A stretch of DNA of 64,000 nucleotides from Lunularia cruciata (GCA_948567375.1 OX419760.1:50096001-50160000), one strand, 5' to 3'; shown: positions 12,038-22,981, counted from the stretch's first letter. Program-made: numbers and translations. The notes: a model not told the origin generated them from the letters alone.

Positions 12038-13353
12038 TCAGAGAAGTGAAATAAGGAGGAAACCAGGTGTAAGAACTTTGAGTGTTGGTGGTATTTCCAA
12101 GCTTGGTGGATCGTTGGTAGCTTGATTGAAGTTCAATTTTTCTCTGGTGTGCAGAAGCTCATTGCTTGATGGAGATTTGGCAGTAAGGCAGATGGTGTGC
12201 AAAAGCATTGGCCACTTTTTGAGCACAAAAGGAGAAAATTTTGAGCACAAAAGGAGCAAATTTTGAGCAGTGGTTGTGATTTTGAGCTTAGGAGGTGACG
12301 GCAGGATCAATTTGTTGAGAGTTGGGCTCAGAAAGTAAAATTGAAGGTAGAGTTTGGAAGTTATTCTTGTGAATTTGTGATTTGGAGAAACTCATGTTTT
12401 CAATTTAGCTTGAGTGAAGAGTTAGCGGGGGATTTGGTGGTCAGCCAAATTTAGGGTTTATGTCAGATTTTGGCCAGATTTGGAGGAGTTTTGCTAGTTT
12501 GGAGGAGTTTCAAAGTGGCAAGAAGAAAGGCCTCAATTGGTTGAATTTTGGCATTTAGAGGCTTTGAGGCATAGGGTTGTGGGCTATGAGAGGCTACGAA
12601 GGCCCAACTTGCTGGCGTGAGGCTAGCTAGTTTAGAGTAGATCTTGGTCATTGGTTGGCAAAATTTGCCTTTTCCTACTAGACTGTACACAATAGGGTTT
12701 GACCCCTAGATCTCTTGTTCCTAGACTGGTACCCTAGCCAACTGGTCCATCCTCACTTGTTATCCTTGTGATTGTACCACTATTATCTATACACTTGTAG
12801 CTTTGGCTAGTAGAGGCAGTTTGATCCCATTCTTGGTGATCTTGGTAGCTTAGGACTTAGATATAAAATTCTCTTATGTCAAATGCCAAATGGTGGTAGA
12901 GTCAGTCCCGTGTTGTTTTATGAGATGGAGGGTTTTCATTAGATTTCTTGTGATTGGACCCCATCCATTCTCTACTTCCTATTTGTGCACTACGTTTGTG
13001 TGAGGTGCATTGACTTTTGAGCATTGGTGCTCTGGTGTGCTCTCGGTAGTGAGGCTGGAGTGATGACCAATCAGACTATATTTGTTTTTCTCCGGTGAAG
13101 CAAGAAGTGATAACTTGCAGACCGTGAGAGTGCGTGTTGTGATGGCAGGTTATAGGTTGCCCTTCCCCCTAGTGTAGTTATCTTGGTTAGAGTTACATTA
13201 GTGGGTGGTGCTTAGTTGGTATTGGCACTTGGTGGGGTACTTGCGGTTACGACTTGCAATTGCAATTTGTGGTTCCGATTTGCGGTTGCTGCTGTGATTA
13301 CTTTTTCATGATGGAGTTCATTGGAGATTCCAGAGGAGTTAGCCTTATAGTAC
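12038..13353 (+). other. Leader of the PHD gypsy element, first part
   Basis: No coding region recognised. A 23-bp near-tandem duplication GAGCACAAAAGGAG... sits at about 12219-12262. The sequence resumes at 21155 after the nested element, with GTAC present on both sides of the insertion. Confidence 0.55.
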
Positions 13354-14032
13354 TGTGAGCCGGCCTGTCTCTCACTCAGGATGAACCTCTGATGGCTATT
13401 ATGGTAGCGCACCATGGACTAAGAAGGCAAGGAACCCCAACTCCATCATACTCCTCCAAGGCTAACATTCCAAGACTCAAGACATTACTCACTAGAGAAC
13501 TCAATGAGAGAGAGATAGTTGCAAATGAAAGGATGATGAGTACCTCCTCACCCCTTGTTTATAAACTTGTGAAATAGTTACGTACCAAAGTTACTAATTA
13601 CCGTAGTAACTCAAGTTACTAGACTAAAAGTCAAGTAAAGTCAAAAAGTAGAAAGGAATATCCATTCACATGGGCATATTCCCCTTATCTTGACCCAACC
13701 ACTAAAGCAAGGATTCCTTCACATGGGCTATCCTTGGACTAAAGAAGAATCCAAAACAAAAAGGCTTGCGGGCCCAAGAGTTCTCAACTCTTTCCCCAAA
13801 GCCAAACACCTAAGAATAATACCAAGTCAACACACTAAAATCCAAAATAGTGGTGCTCATCTTTTCTACTTCCTCTAAAGTAAGGTCCCATCTATCTTAG
13901 CTATGACTAACTTTAGCTAACCATGACTAATATAGAACCATCCTTTATCTCTATATAAATAATATCTCTTAAGTACTTGTAATACCAAGCTAAATATCAC
14001 AATACCACACACATGCACAAATGGGTGTTACA
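13354..14032 (-). repeat. 3' LTR of the young gypsy element
   Basis: On the plus strand it runs TGTGAGCCGG to GGGTGTTACA, identical in length (679 bp) to its partner and nearly identical in sequence. Confidence 0.95.
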
Positions 14033-14045
14033 TTTACCCCCGGAC
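14033..14045 (-). other. Polypurine tract of the young gypsy element
   Basis: Minus-strand TCCGGGGGTAAA abuts the 3' LTR, where second-strand synthesis would be primed. Confidence 0.65.
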
Positions 14046-14080
14046 TAAGTTTTCACTTTGTCCTCAAAGTGAAGGTCTCT

Positions 14081-17000
14081 CTACCTTCTATGGTACATCT
14101 TCAACTTATCATGGTTAATCCTATCAAAGTATCTTCCTCCCAACTCCTTGAGATCATAGGTGTAATTGCCCCACACCTTCTCCACTATGAAAGGTCCAAA
14201 GTACTTAGGCAAAAACTTCTTTTGCACTCTCTTGAATCGAATGGAATCAAACAAAATTACCCAATCACCTTCTTTGAAAGGCTCCACCTTCTTCTTGTCT
14301 TGCCTCTTATCATAGCTCTCCTTTTGTTTCCTTTGGGCTTGCTCCACTCGAACCATAGCAACTGCTCTTGCCTCTTCCAACTCCATGAGTTGATCCTTCC
14401 TTGACTTCTCTGCATCACCTCCTTGTGCTTTCTTCAATCTCCTATGAATGCTTTGGAAGGTAGGAAGATCAAAGTGAATAGGTAAGGTAGACTCAATACC
14501 ATACACCAATTGAAATGGAGAATATCCGGTGGAAGTTTTCATGGTTGTCCTATACTCCCACAAAACTGCATGAATCCTCTTGTCCCAATGATGTTTAGCC
14601 CCCTCCATTTCTGCATCTTTGGCCAACATCATGCACAAGGTCTGATTGGTTCTCTCTGCCAAGCCATTGGAATTTGGCTTATAGGATGTAGTTACTCTAT
14701 GTGTGATAGAGAAATGTCGTAGCATGGCTGTAGTAATGCTTCCTGTAAACTCTCCTCCTCTATCAGAAACCAACTCCAAAGGGCATCCAAACCTAGTGAT
14801 AATGCGTTCATAAAGAAATCTACCCACTTCATCTTCATTCTTGTCCCTCAATGGTCTAGCCTCAACCCACTTGGTAAGGTAATTAGTAACTACCACAATG
14901 TACCGATTGTTCCTTGGGGTTCTATTGAGAGGACCTACAAAATCAATTCCCCACTTCTCAAAAGGTCCTAGCAATGTAATTGATCTAAATGGTGGAGTGG
15001 ATGTAGACTTTCTAGCAAAAGCTTGACAAACATGACAAGTTTTGCAATAATCAAGACAATCCTTGAAAATCCATCTCCAATGGTAACCTGCATCTAGAAT
15101 CTTGAAAGTAGTCACCTTTCCTGCAAAGTGTCCTCCACATACTAAACCTTCATGAAACTCCTTTATGAGTAGGATAGACTCTTCCTTACCCACTGCTCTT
15201 TGAAGTAGACCATATGCTCCTTGGTGAAAAAGAATATCCTCCACCATTGTGTAAGGTCTAGATCTTGCTGCAAGGGCCTTCCTCTCCCTAGCATGCATCC
15301 CTTCTGGATAGTTACCTTTTGTCACAAAATCCACAATCTCCTTGTACTCCATTGGAACCTCTTGAGTGACTGAGATTGTCATGAGCTCCTCATCCGGGAA
15401 GGAATCATCCACTGGCTCATCTCCATCATGATCATAGGCTCTAGATAATAAATCAGCATTTGCATGTTTCTTTCTTGGCCTATCTTCAATGGTGTAGTCA
15501 TACTCAGACAAGAGTATCATCCACCTTGCTAGTCTCCCTTCAACATTAGGCTTGTTGAAGATGTACTTCAAAGCCTTGTGATCCGTGACAATGGTGGCTT
15601 TCCCTCCAATCAAGTAGTGTCTAAACTTCTTGAGACCAAAGATCACTGCCAACCCTTCTCTCTCCGTGACAGAGTAGTTCTTCTCTGCTGAAACCATCTG
15701 CCTACTAGCATAAGCTATTGGATGATCATGCCCATCTTGGTCTAATTGACTAAGAGTGCATCCTATAGCTACATTAGAAACATCAGTGTAGAGGATGAAA
15801 GGTTTACTCCAATCAGGTTTAGCAAGAATTGGAGCTACAACAAGGGATTGCTTGAGCTCCTCAAAAGCTTTGAGAGCCTCCTTGTCTTCCAAAATCACCA
15901 TGTAATCTACACCCTTCTTCATGTAGATGGTCAATGCATAAGCCTTGTTGGAAAATGAGAAGATGAACCTCCTATAGTATCCAACCATCCCCAAGAATTG
16001 GCGTAACTTTGTCAAGCTTGAAGGGAATGGAAGGTCTGAGATTTTCCTCACCTTCTCAAGATCAACTGCTATTCCATCCTTGGAGATGATATGCCCCAAA
16101 AGTAGACCTTCTTCACATCCAAAAATGCACTTCTCTGGGTTGAGTGATGCATTTGCCTCATCCAAGCATTGCAAGACTTTGATTAGGTACTCAAAGTGCT
16201 CCTCCTTGCTCCCATAGACACAGAAGTCATCAATGAAATCTCTCACAAATTTCCCAATGAAAGGTTCAAATACCTTGTTCATGAACCGTTGGAATGTGGC
16301 TGGAGCATTGCAAAGCCCAAAAGGCATGACCTTGAAAGCGTAAGTTCCCCAAGGTGTGGTGAATGTGGTGAGTTGTTGATGCTCTGGTGCAATCTTGATT
16401 TGGTTATATCCACTATAATCATCTCCAAAACTGTACCTCTCATGACCCGCAACCTCCTCCAAGATCTCATCAATGAATGGCAATGGGTAGTAGTCCTTCT
16501 TGGTAACAACATTGAGCTTCTTGTAATCCACACATACCCGAAGCTTGCCATTCTTTTTCTTCACAATGACAATTGGAGACACCCATTCTGAATTCTCCAC
16601 CTCAAAGATAAATCCAGCCTCCTTGAGCTTATCAATCTCCTCCTTCACAACCAAAGATATTGGTGGGCTAATGCGACGTTGCTTTTGGCGGATTGGTCTT
16701 GCATGTGACTCCACCTCTATCTTGTGCTCCTCCAAGGTGACTTCCTTCAAATCCTTGTAACTAAAAGCAAACACATGGATGAACTTGCGGAAAATCTCCT
16801 GAAATCTCACCTTCTCCTCCTTGGTAACATTTGGGCCATACTTGAAGGTAGATAACCTTCTCTCTACCTCCTCAAGTGTCAATGGTGATTTATCTGGGTC
16901 CTTCAAAACCTCTGGCTTAGGTGCAAAATCCATAGCACACAAAGGATACACATCTGAATCAGATTCAGTTTCATCCTCCTCCGTGGAAGTCTCCTCTTCC

Positions 17001-18907
17001 ATGCTTGTGTCCACACCTGAAGCTCCTTCTTCAGAATCTGATTCCCAACAATCAGAAGATGGTGTATCTGAATGTGAAGTGTTGGTGGTGTTAGTCACAA
17101 GAACAGTGACTCTATGGTTTGATGGCCCAATCCTCAAGTACCCTTTGTGCCATCGATCAGTTGTGCGTGCTGCTCTCAACCATGGCCTCCCAAGAAGTAA
17201 GTCATAGCTTGAATCCTTCAAGACTTGGAAAGTCATGAGATTTTGAACTCCCATAACTGAAACTACCACCTTATCCATCACCCCTACTGGTCGAACTTGT
17301 TGCTTGTTTGCCATGCTCACCACAAATGTTGAAGGTCTTGAGGGTATCATACCCAACTTCTTCATCAACCTTTCTGACATGGCATTCACTGCTGATCCTC
17401 CATCAACTAATGCATCCTTGATGTTGTGACCATTCACTCTCACATCAATCTTGGAGGCATATTCACAAGCTTCCCATGGTGCTGGCTTGGCATCCACCAC
17501 CCCCATTGATACTGGAACTTTTGCCTTCTTCTTCTTCTTGCTCCTTGTAGAACTCAAACTACCTCTATGCTCCTTTCTCAAGGTAGGGTTCAAAGCAATT
17601 AATTGGCCCACTGTGATGTTAGCCTTGTGACTACCAACATCCTCCAACACATTGTAGTTCCATTGTTGCTTTGAGATCAAGAAGTCCTCCATCCCCAACT
17701 TCTTCCTTGGAGTCTTTGTTGTTGATGGTGTTGAGGTGCGAGTGCTCCTAGTAGACATAGGAGTATCCTTGCTTGAAGTAAATCCTTGAGAAGAGTGAAC
17801 ATCCTCTGCAAAACGAGCTCTCTTCTTCTCTTGTGCCAAAAGCTCCAAATTAAGACCCTTGGAGTTTGAGCACTCTCCCTTCTCATACTTGCTCTCAACC
17901 ACATCTATGGATGCTATCCCCTTACCTTTGTTGGGATTAGGAGCCACTTGGGTTTCACTACCTCCCTCTTTCCCTCTATTGGCTCCCTCATAACTCCTTC
18001 CTCCATGGTAAGTGGAATTTGGGCAATTCCTTTGGATATGGCCTCTTCTTCCACAACCAAAACAATTTCTATCATTGAAATTGTTGGCTGGTTGGCCTCC
18101 TCTATATGGATAGTTTCCATAACTCCTAGGCCCTCTCCCTACATTCTGATCCACCTCTCTCTTCTCCCATAGTTGCACCACATTGATCTTGAGATCCGCA
18201 AGTTGTTCTGTGATGGTTTGGAGTGGATCTTTTGGTGGAGGTGCAAGAACTGGAGCAACTACTACTTGTGGTGCAACCCTTGTCACCAAAGTATCAGAAG
18301 TTCCACCATACTTGTAGCCTTGAGGAGGATGCACAACCTCCTTCACCACCAAATCACTCTCATCCCCTTCCAAACTCTCCTCCATACGAATTGCGATCTT
18401 GATAGCTTCAACCTTGGAAGAAGGTTTCTCATATCTCACCTTGCTTCTAATTTGTGGTCTCAATCCTCCCACAAAATTCTTGGTGAGCATGGCCCCTATG
18501 CCAATCATTGTAGTCTCCACATCATCCCCACCCTTCCTCAACACTATGCGAAATCTGGACTCCAACTTTTCCACTATTTCCACATAGACCCTCACTTTCT
18601 CTCCATCTCCTTGCTTGAGAAATGTAACCTCACTCATCAATCTCTCATAACTCTCATCAAGAAGAAAATTCTCAATGAGTGCTGAAGTCAAAGTCTCCCA
18701 AGACTCCTCTTCCCCCTCTCTCCTCTCTCTCTTTTGGTATTCTGACTCATACCATGTAAGTGCTGCATCCTCAAAGAAATCTGGTAATAATGAGGCCCAC
18801 TCATTCTCCCTCCTCTCATTGTTTCCTATGCAAGCTCTCTTGAAGTCTCTCACAAAGGCCTCCACATCTTCTCCATCCTTGCCAAAGAAAACCGGAAGTT
18901 TCCCCAT
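14081..18907 (-). CDS. Gag-Pol polyprotein, 1608 aa, intact
   Basis: One uninterrupted ORF with an ATG at 18907. Domains in order: capsid-type Gag in the first about 200 residues (DAALTWYESEY, FVGGLRPQIRSKVRYE); a CCHC zinc knuckle CFGCGRRGHIQRNC near residue 280; aspartic protease near residue 500 with ALVDGGSAVNAM (DGG rather than DTG/DSG); reverse transcriptase about 750-930 with PFGLCNAPATFQRFMNK and FIDD in place of YVDD; RNase H from about 1035 (LYTDVSNVAIG, TDHKALKYI); integrase with the HHCC finger ending CKTCHVC near 1290 and the DDE core (WGIDFVGP, LVSDRGGEF, NGLAERTNQ) to about 1420. No chromodomain follows; the protein ends about 190 residues after the catalytic Glu. Gag and Pol are in one frame, so Gag excess would need processing or another mechanism. 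Confidence 0.95.
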   Translation of the reverse strand: MGKLPVFFGKDGEDVEAFVRDFKRACIGNNERRENEWASLLPDFFEDAALTWYESEYQKRERREGEEESWETLTSALIENFLLDESYERLMSEVTFLKQGDGEKVRVYVEIVEKLESRFRIVLRKGGDDVETTMIGIGAMLTKNFVGGLRPQIRSKVRYEKPSSKVEAIKIAIRMEESLEGDESDLVVKEVVHPPQGYKYGGTSDTLVTRVAPQVVVAPVLAPPPKDPLQTITEQLADLKINVVQLWEKREVDQNVGRGPRSYGNYPYRGGQPANNFNDRNCFGCGRRGHIQRNCPNSTYHGGRSYEGANRGKEGGSETQVAPNPNKGKGIASIDVVESKYEKGECSNSKGLNLELLAQEKKRARFAEDVHSSQGFTSSKDTPMSTRSTRTSTPSTTKTPRKKLGMEDFLISKQQWNYNVLEDVGSHKANITVGQLIALNPTLRKEHRGSLSSTRSKKKKKAKVPVSMGVVDAKPAPWEACEYASKIDVRVNGHNIKDALVDGGSAVNAMSERLMKKLGMIPSRPSTFVVSMANKQQVRPVGVMDKVVVSVMGVQNLMTFQVLKDSSYDLLLGRPWLRAARTTDRWHKGYLRIGPSNHRVTVLVTNTTNTSHSDTPSSDCWESDSEEGASGVDTSMEEETSTEEDETESDSDVYPLCAMDFAPKPEVLKDPDKSPLTLEEVERRLSTFKYGPNVTKEEKVRFQEIFRKFIHVFAFSYKDLKEVTLEEHKIEVESHARPIRQKQRRISPPISLVVKEEIDKLKEAGFIFEVENSEWVSPIVIVKKKNGKLRVCVDYKKLNVVTKKDYYPLPFIDEILEEVAGHERYSFGDDYSGYNQIKIAPEHQQLTTFTTPWGTYAFKVMPFGLCNAPATFQRFMNKVFEPFIGKFVRDFIDDFCVYGSKEEHFEYLIKVLQCLDEANASLNPEKCIFGCEEGLLLGHIISKDGIAVDLEKVRKISDLPFPSSLTKLRQFLGMVGYYRRFIFSFSNKAYALTIYMKKGVDYMVILEDKEALKAFEELKQSLVVAPILAKPDWSKPFILYTDVSNVAIGCTLSQLDQDGHDHPIAYASRQMVSAEKNYSVTEREGLAVIFGLKKFRHYLIGGKATIVTDHKALKYIFNKPNVEGRLARWMILLSEYDYTIEDRPRKKHANADLLSRAYDHDGDEPVDDSFPDEELMTISVTQEVPMEYKEIVDFVTKGNYPEGMHARERKALAARSRPYTMVEDILFHQGAYGLLQRAVGKEESILLIKEFHEGLVCGGHFAGKVTTFKILDAGYHWRWIFKDCLDYCKTCHVCQAFARKSTSTPPFRSITLLGPFEKWGIDFVGPLNRTPRNNRYIVVVTNYLTKWVEARPLRDKNEDEVGRFLYERIITRFGCPLELVSDRGGEFTGSITTAMLRHFSITHRVTTSYKPNSNGLAERTNQTLCMMLAKDAEMEGAKHHWDKRIHAVLWEYRTTMKTSTGYSPFQLVYGIESTLPIHFDLPTFQSIHRRLKKAQGGDAEKSRKDQLMELEEARAVAMVRVEQAQRKQKESYDKRQDKKKVEPFKEGDWVILFDSIRFKRVQKKFLPKYFGPFIVEKVWGNYTYDLKELGGRYFDRINHDKLKMYHRR

Positions 18908-19141
18908 CTTAACCCCTCACTATCTTTCTTTTCTCTCAAATTTTTTTTCTCTTTTCTTTTCTCTCACTCTATTACTAATAGAGTATATACATGACTAACA
19001 CCATCTGAGAATAATCCACTCTAGGGAACACAAAAGGTTCAGGTTGCTCCAAGATTTCTATAGCAACATCAAATCCTAGAGTGCATATTAATCTAACTCT
19101 CATGGATAGTTTATCCATAAGTTGAAAGATTATCTCCATCA

Positions 19142-19615
19142 CTAATCTTGAGAACTAGCTGATGAAGGTGGTAGTATTTCTGTAGTTGTACTAAGACTCT
19201 CTCCAAGATCCTTCACCAAAGTTTCCAAAAGTGCTTTTACTCCACTACACTCATGTCCTTTTGGAAGTCCTTCAACTCCACAAACCTCACACAACTCCTT
19301 GGTCTTAGATCTTCTCCCTCCCAATCTTGGTGAAGAAGGTCCAACATGCAAACCCAAGTCAAGTAAGCCTCTCCTTTCCCTCAATCTCTTGCTCTCAAAG
19401 GTCAATGGACATGAACTTGCCTTATGTCCTTTCTCTCCACATAGAAAGCACTTAGACTCACTCTTTCCTCCAAGTGGTGTGGGTTTTTGGATCCTCTCAA
19501 CACTCTCTTCAAATTCTATTGTAAACTCTCTTTTCCTCAAATCCACCCCTACAATCACCTCAAACCCTTGGGGAACCTTGCATAATCTCAATTTCCACTC
19601 TTGATGACCCTCCAT
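19142..19615 (-). CDS. Extra zinc-knuckle ORF upstream of gag-pol, about 157 aa
   Basis: Lies between the 5' LTR and gag-pol of the young element, in the same orientation, ending 234 bp before gag-pol. The first ATG is at 19615 (MEGHQEWKLRLCKVP). It carries a CCHC knuckle CFLCGEKGHKASSC, then a Cys/His-rich segment ELCEVCGVEGLPKGHEC and an acidic Ser/Thr-rich tail. The frame stays protein-like upstream for about 25 codons (GDLMHEKFEVNKKHV) past a TGA, so the real start may lie further up if that TGA is a decayed CGA or the region is spliced. Some Tat-lineage elements (Ogre) have an additional ORF before gag; whether this is related is unknown. Role unknown; nucleic-acid binding is the reasonable inference. 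Confidence 0.5.
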   Translation of the reverse strand: MEGHQEWKLRLCKVPQGFEVIVGVDLRKREFTIEFEESVERIQKPTPLGGKSESKCFLCGEKGHKASSCPLTFESKRLRERRGLLDLGLHVGPSSPRLGGRRSKTKELCEVCGVEGLPKGHECSGVKALLETLVKDLGESLSTTTEILPPSSASSQD

Positions 19616-20263
19616 GTTCCCCAAGATGAATCTAAACACTCAAACATGCTTTTTGTTGACCTCAAACTTCTCATGCATGAGATCTCCACTCTGCAGAATT
19701 GACCCTTCCTCACAATGTCACTCAAATCTCCCAACCAATATGTCACAATCCTCTGAAATTTTCCACAATTGATCACAACTCCAGGGCGTCCCTCCCTGCA
19801 AAATTTCAAATCTTTTCATCGAGCCATTTGGCCTAGACACCTTTCTATTCAGCACCCATATTTCAGATTTGGTCTGAAAACCACCCCCCTCACTTCAAAA
19901 ACTCATAACGCCCTGTGCAAAAACGATCTCTCTCTAAATTTTGTGGCAGCAGGTAGGATACAATGCATTAAATTTTCTTGGAAATTTTCAAGACAATTCA
20001 CCAAAAATTGAAGAAATGGCAGACTCTGTACAATTTTCCAAAGAGCATGCAGTTGCGGGAGCACTTTACCCTATCAACTTTCAAAAATTCTAGCCCAGTG
20101 CGCATAGAAGCTCTCTCAATAATTTCAAGTGTGCTAACTGAAAGATAACCCAAGCTATCATGTGTAGAAATCTCAAGTCCAGATCTCAAACTTGAGATTT
20201 TGCCCAAAATCACCTTAATCCCCAAAATCTGCAATCCACCTCACACAATCTCTCCAATTCCTC

Positions 20264-20434
20264 TCATGTGTACAAGATGTACAAAATCACCTCAAAGACA
20301 TCATAATGAACTACAGGGTATACAAATGGATCTTGGTTCTCTAACATAAGTTCAACCCTCTCCTCTCCTAATGTTCTCTCCAAGTGAGCTCTCATAGCCT
20401 CCTTCTGCTTAATGTAGAATTGGACACGGAACAT
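20264..20434 (-). CDS. Small ORF just after the primer site, 56 aa
   Basis: ATG at 20434, about 20 bp past the primer site, opening with MFRVQFYIKQKEAMRAHLE, a plausible amphipathic helix. A potential splice donor (GAG followed by GTGATTTT) falls near its end, so it could be a first exon joined to the zinc-knuckle ORF. No family recognised; it could also be chance. Confidence 0.25.
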   Translation of the reverse strand: MFRVQFYIKQKEAMRAHLERTLGEERVELMLENQDPFVYPVVHYDVFEVILYILYT

Positions 20435-20454
20435 TATCTTGCCTTCTAGAGAGG

Positions 20455-20471
20455 TCCCGGCAACGGAACCA
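20455..20471 (-). other. Primer binding site, tRNA-Asp-like
   Basis: Minus-strand TGGTTCCGTTGCCGGGA starts four bases inside the 5' LTR end. It resembles the Athila/Tat type TGGCGCCGTTGCCGGGGA. Confidence 0.7.
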
Positions 20472-20475
20472 AAAA

Positions 20476-21154
20476 TGTGAGCCGGCCTGTCTCTCACTCA
20501 GGATGAACCTCTGATGGCTATTATGGTAGCGCACCATGGACTAAGAAGGCAAGGAACCCCAACTCCATCATACTCCTCCAAGGCTAACATTCCAAGACTC
20601 AAGACATTGCTCACTAGAGAACTCAATGAGAGAGAGATAGTTGCAAATGAAAGGATGATGAGTACCTCCTCACCCCTTGTTTATATACTTGTGAAATAGT
20701 TACGTACCAAAGTTACTAATTACCGTAGTAACTCAAGTTACTAGACTAAAAGTCAAGTAAAGTCAAAAAGTAGAAAGGAATATCCATTCACATGGGCATA
20801 TTCCCCTTATCTTGACCCAACCACTAAAGCAAGGATTCCTTCACATGGGCTATCCTTGGACTAAAGAAGAATCCAAAACAAAAAGGCTTGCGGGCCCAAG
20901 AGTTCTCAACTCTTTCCCCAAAGCCAAACACCTAAGAATAATACCAAGTCAACACACTAAAATCCAAAATAGTGGTGCTCATCTTTTCTACTTCCTCTAA
21001 AGTAAGGTCCCATCTATCTTAGCTATGACTAACTTTAGCTAACCATGACTAATATAGAACCATCCTTTATCTCTATATAAATAATATCTCTTAAGTACTT
21101 GTAATACCAAGCTAAATATCACAATACCACACACATGCACAAATGGGTGTTACA
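20476..21154 (-). repeat. 5' LTR of the young gypsy element
   Basis: Plus-strand TGTGAGCCGG to GGGTGTTACA, 679 bp, followed by the GTAC target copy at 21155. A TATATAAATA sequence near 21078 reads on the plus strand; the minus-strand promoter is not obvious to me. Confidence 0.95.
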
Positions 21155-21304
21155 GTACGTAGTGGGTTTACTTGGAGTGGTACTTGGTATTAGGCTATAT
21201 CTTAGGTCCTAGTGAGGGAGGAGATTGACTTTGAGTTGGAATTTGACACAAGAGTTGATTCAATTGAGAGTGCACTTGGTGTGTCCGCACTATTTTTGTG
21301 AGAC
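21155..21304 (+). other. Leader of the PHD gypsy element, second part
   Basis: Continues the host element directly after the nested insertion and leads to the gag ATG at 21305. Confidence 0.55.
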
Positions 21305-22981
21305 ATGGATGAGATTTATGGGGCCTCCAAAGGCCCTAGGCGTTACTCTGGTATAGTGGGTACCATTGAGTTGGATGACTTCATCCAAGAGTTTGATAGT
21401 TGGTGTGATCTACGGCAGATGCGGAACCTAACTTTGTTTACACCCTTCATGGCATGGAAGAGGTTGTTTCAGCATTTTGAAGGTCCGCCGATGGATGACT
21501 ACCATGAGTTTAGGAGAGCTCATTTGGAGGAGATCAAGTTATGGAGACAATATTGGTCTCCGAACTATGTCTCTATTACTTCAAGTTTGGTGGCCAAGAA
21601 TAGATTGGCTGTACTTACGAGTTCTAGCTTGAGTAGTGTTAGTGGAGCTAGTGGAGGTGCACTAGCTTGAGATAATGCTATTATGAGTGGAGGTACCGCT
21701 GTAGGAGATGGTGTGGTACCAGGGTTTAACCCCATGGTGGAGTTCTTCCAATGTTTGAGGTAGAACTACCAAGGAGTGCGGACTGACAAGCTGAGGAGCT
21801 TGCAAGAATTCTAGCGGAAGGCTAGAGAGAGCTTACATGAGGCATACACTCGCATGAGGCGGCTGATCAGTTTCACTCAAGGAGTTATTGAGGCCCAAAC
21901 AGTCTAGTTTTGGTATGGGATATTGGATAGTGAGTTGCAACATAGAGTTCATGATGCTACGTTGTTATAGGCTACCTTGCCTACTTTGGCAATGGTCTTT
22001 GGTTTGGTTGAGCATATTGAGCTCAACATGGTGGAGGAGAGAGTGGTGACATTTGGGTTTGGTAGGGAAACCTCATCCACGGCGGTGACTTCTTCTAGAG
22101 TGCAGTAGAGTGCACCACACCCAATTGGTTTTTGAGGATAGGGTGGACAGCCTAGATCCTATGGAGCGAGTGGAGGGCCTAGTGGAGTTAGAGCCTTACC
22201 TTCATTTTTGGGTCAGCAGTAGCCAATGAGTGGTGGTGTAGCTTGTTGGACTTGTGGTGGACCTCACCATCAGAGAGAGTGTACTCAAGGTAGTGGACCC
22301 AATACCTTGGGTGCATCATAGCCAGCACAAAGGTAGTGTGAGCATTGCCGCAGATTTGATCACACTAGTGACCAATATTTTGACCTACACCTGGAGTTAC
22401 GGAGTGGTAGGGCTGATATGGCAAGTAGTAGAAGAGATCCAGTTCATGGAGGACGAGGTGGTAGAGGTGGTGGTAGAGGATCTTCACCTAGTAGGAGTGC
22501 AATACCTGCCCTTACTTCTGATACAACTATGGCTACTCGGATTGAGCAGTTGGAGCAAAGATTGGCTAGTATGGCCATTACTTAGAGGAAATCAGATTCA
22601 AGTGTTGAGGCTTCTACCTCATATGCTGGTGATAAAGATGCTTTGGACTTCATGTGTGGAGCAACACAGGTAGATGCATCTACAACACTGAGTAGGAGTG
22701 CAATACGTGCTCCAGAGCCTAGAGGAGCATCAATGGAGTTGGATCCACGGAGAGGAGAGATTGAGAGACAAGTCATACTTCCCCAATCTTTCACACTATT
22801 TGAGGCATTGCAAATGACATCCATGGCTCCTAGACGTCCCAATGTAGGTGTGGTAGGTGGTGATGGAGTGCATGATAGACTACCTACTTGTCAGTCACCT
22901 GCTACTACACAGATTGAGTCTAGCATGATGTTAGGGGTGGCTGAGTTGAATATGCAGCGTCCTTTGTTTTTTCGCCATTGA
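21305..22981 (+). pseudogene. gag of the PHD gypsy element (stop-riddled)
   Basis: Starts with ATG at 21305 and can be followed in a single frame to 22981. Early residues (ELDDFIQEFDSW, PFMAWKRLFQHFEG) fit a Gag capsid fold. A zinc knuckle CWTCGGPHHQREC is at 22244-22282, followed by a Gly/Arg-rich stretch (HGGRGGRGGGRGSS) and a second Cys-rich piece CEHCRRFDH. About eleven stops interrupt it, and nearly all are TAG where Gln is expected (for example VQFWYG and LQATL contexts), which indicates methylation-type decay rather than random damage. Confidence 0.78.

Larger units (their letters stand above)
13354..21154 (-). mobile_element. Young, apparently intact Ty3/gypsy element (Tat/Athila-like), 7801 bp
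   Basis: Two 679-bp LTRs (13354-14032 and 20476-21154) bound it. I found two differences between them (13489-region A/G and the TTTATAAAC/TTTATATAC site), about 0.3 percent. Target duplicate is GTAC (or AGTAC if the terminal A is shared). Because transcription runs on the minus strand, the right LTR is the 5' LTR, followed by a tRNA-Asp-like primer site, a small zinc-knuckle ORF, a 1608-codon gag-pol ORF and a polypurine tract. The large uninterrupted ORF and LTR identity mean a recent insertion that may still be competent. There is no chromodomain. RT sequence such as FIDEILEEVAGHERYSF resembles the Athila/Tat branch, an assignment from memory. Confidence 0.93.

Noticed and set aside
13354-14032. 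Direct repeat 13354-14032 and 20476-21154 as a segmental duplication of a small gene (61- and 62-codon ORFs)
   Set aside because: TG...CA ends, adjacent primer site and polypurine tract, and target duplicate show they are LTRs.
14021-18998. Plus-strand ORFs of up to 170 codons
   Set aside because: They are antisense shadows of the intact minus-strand gag-pol.
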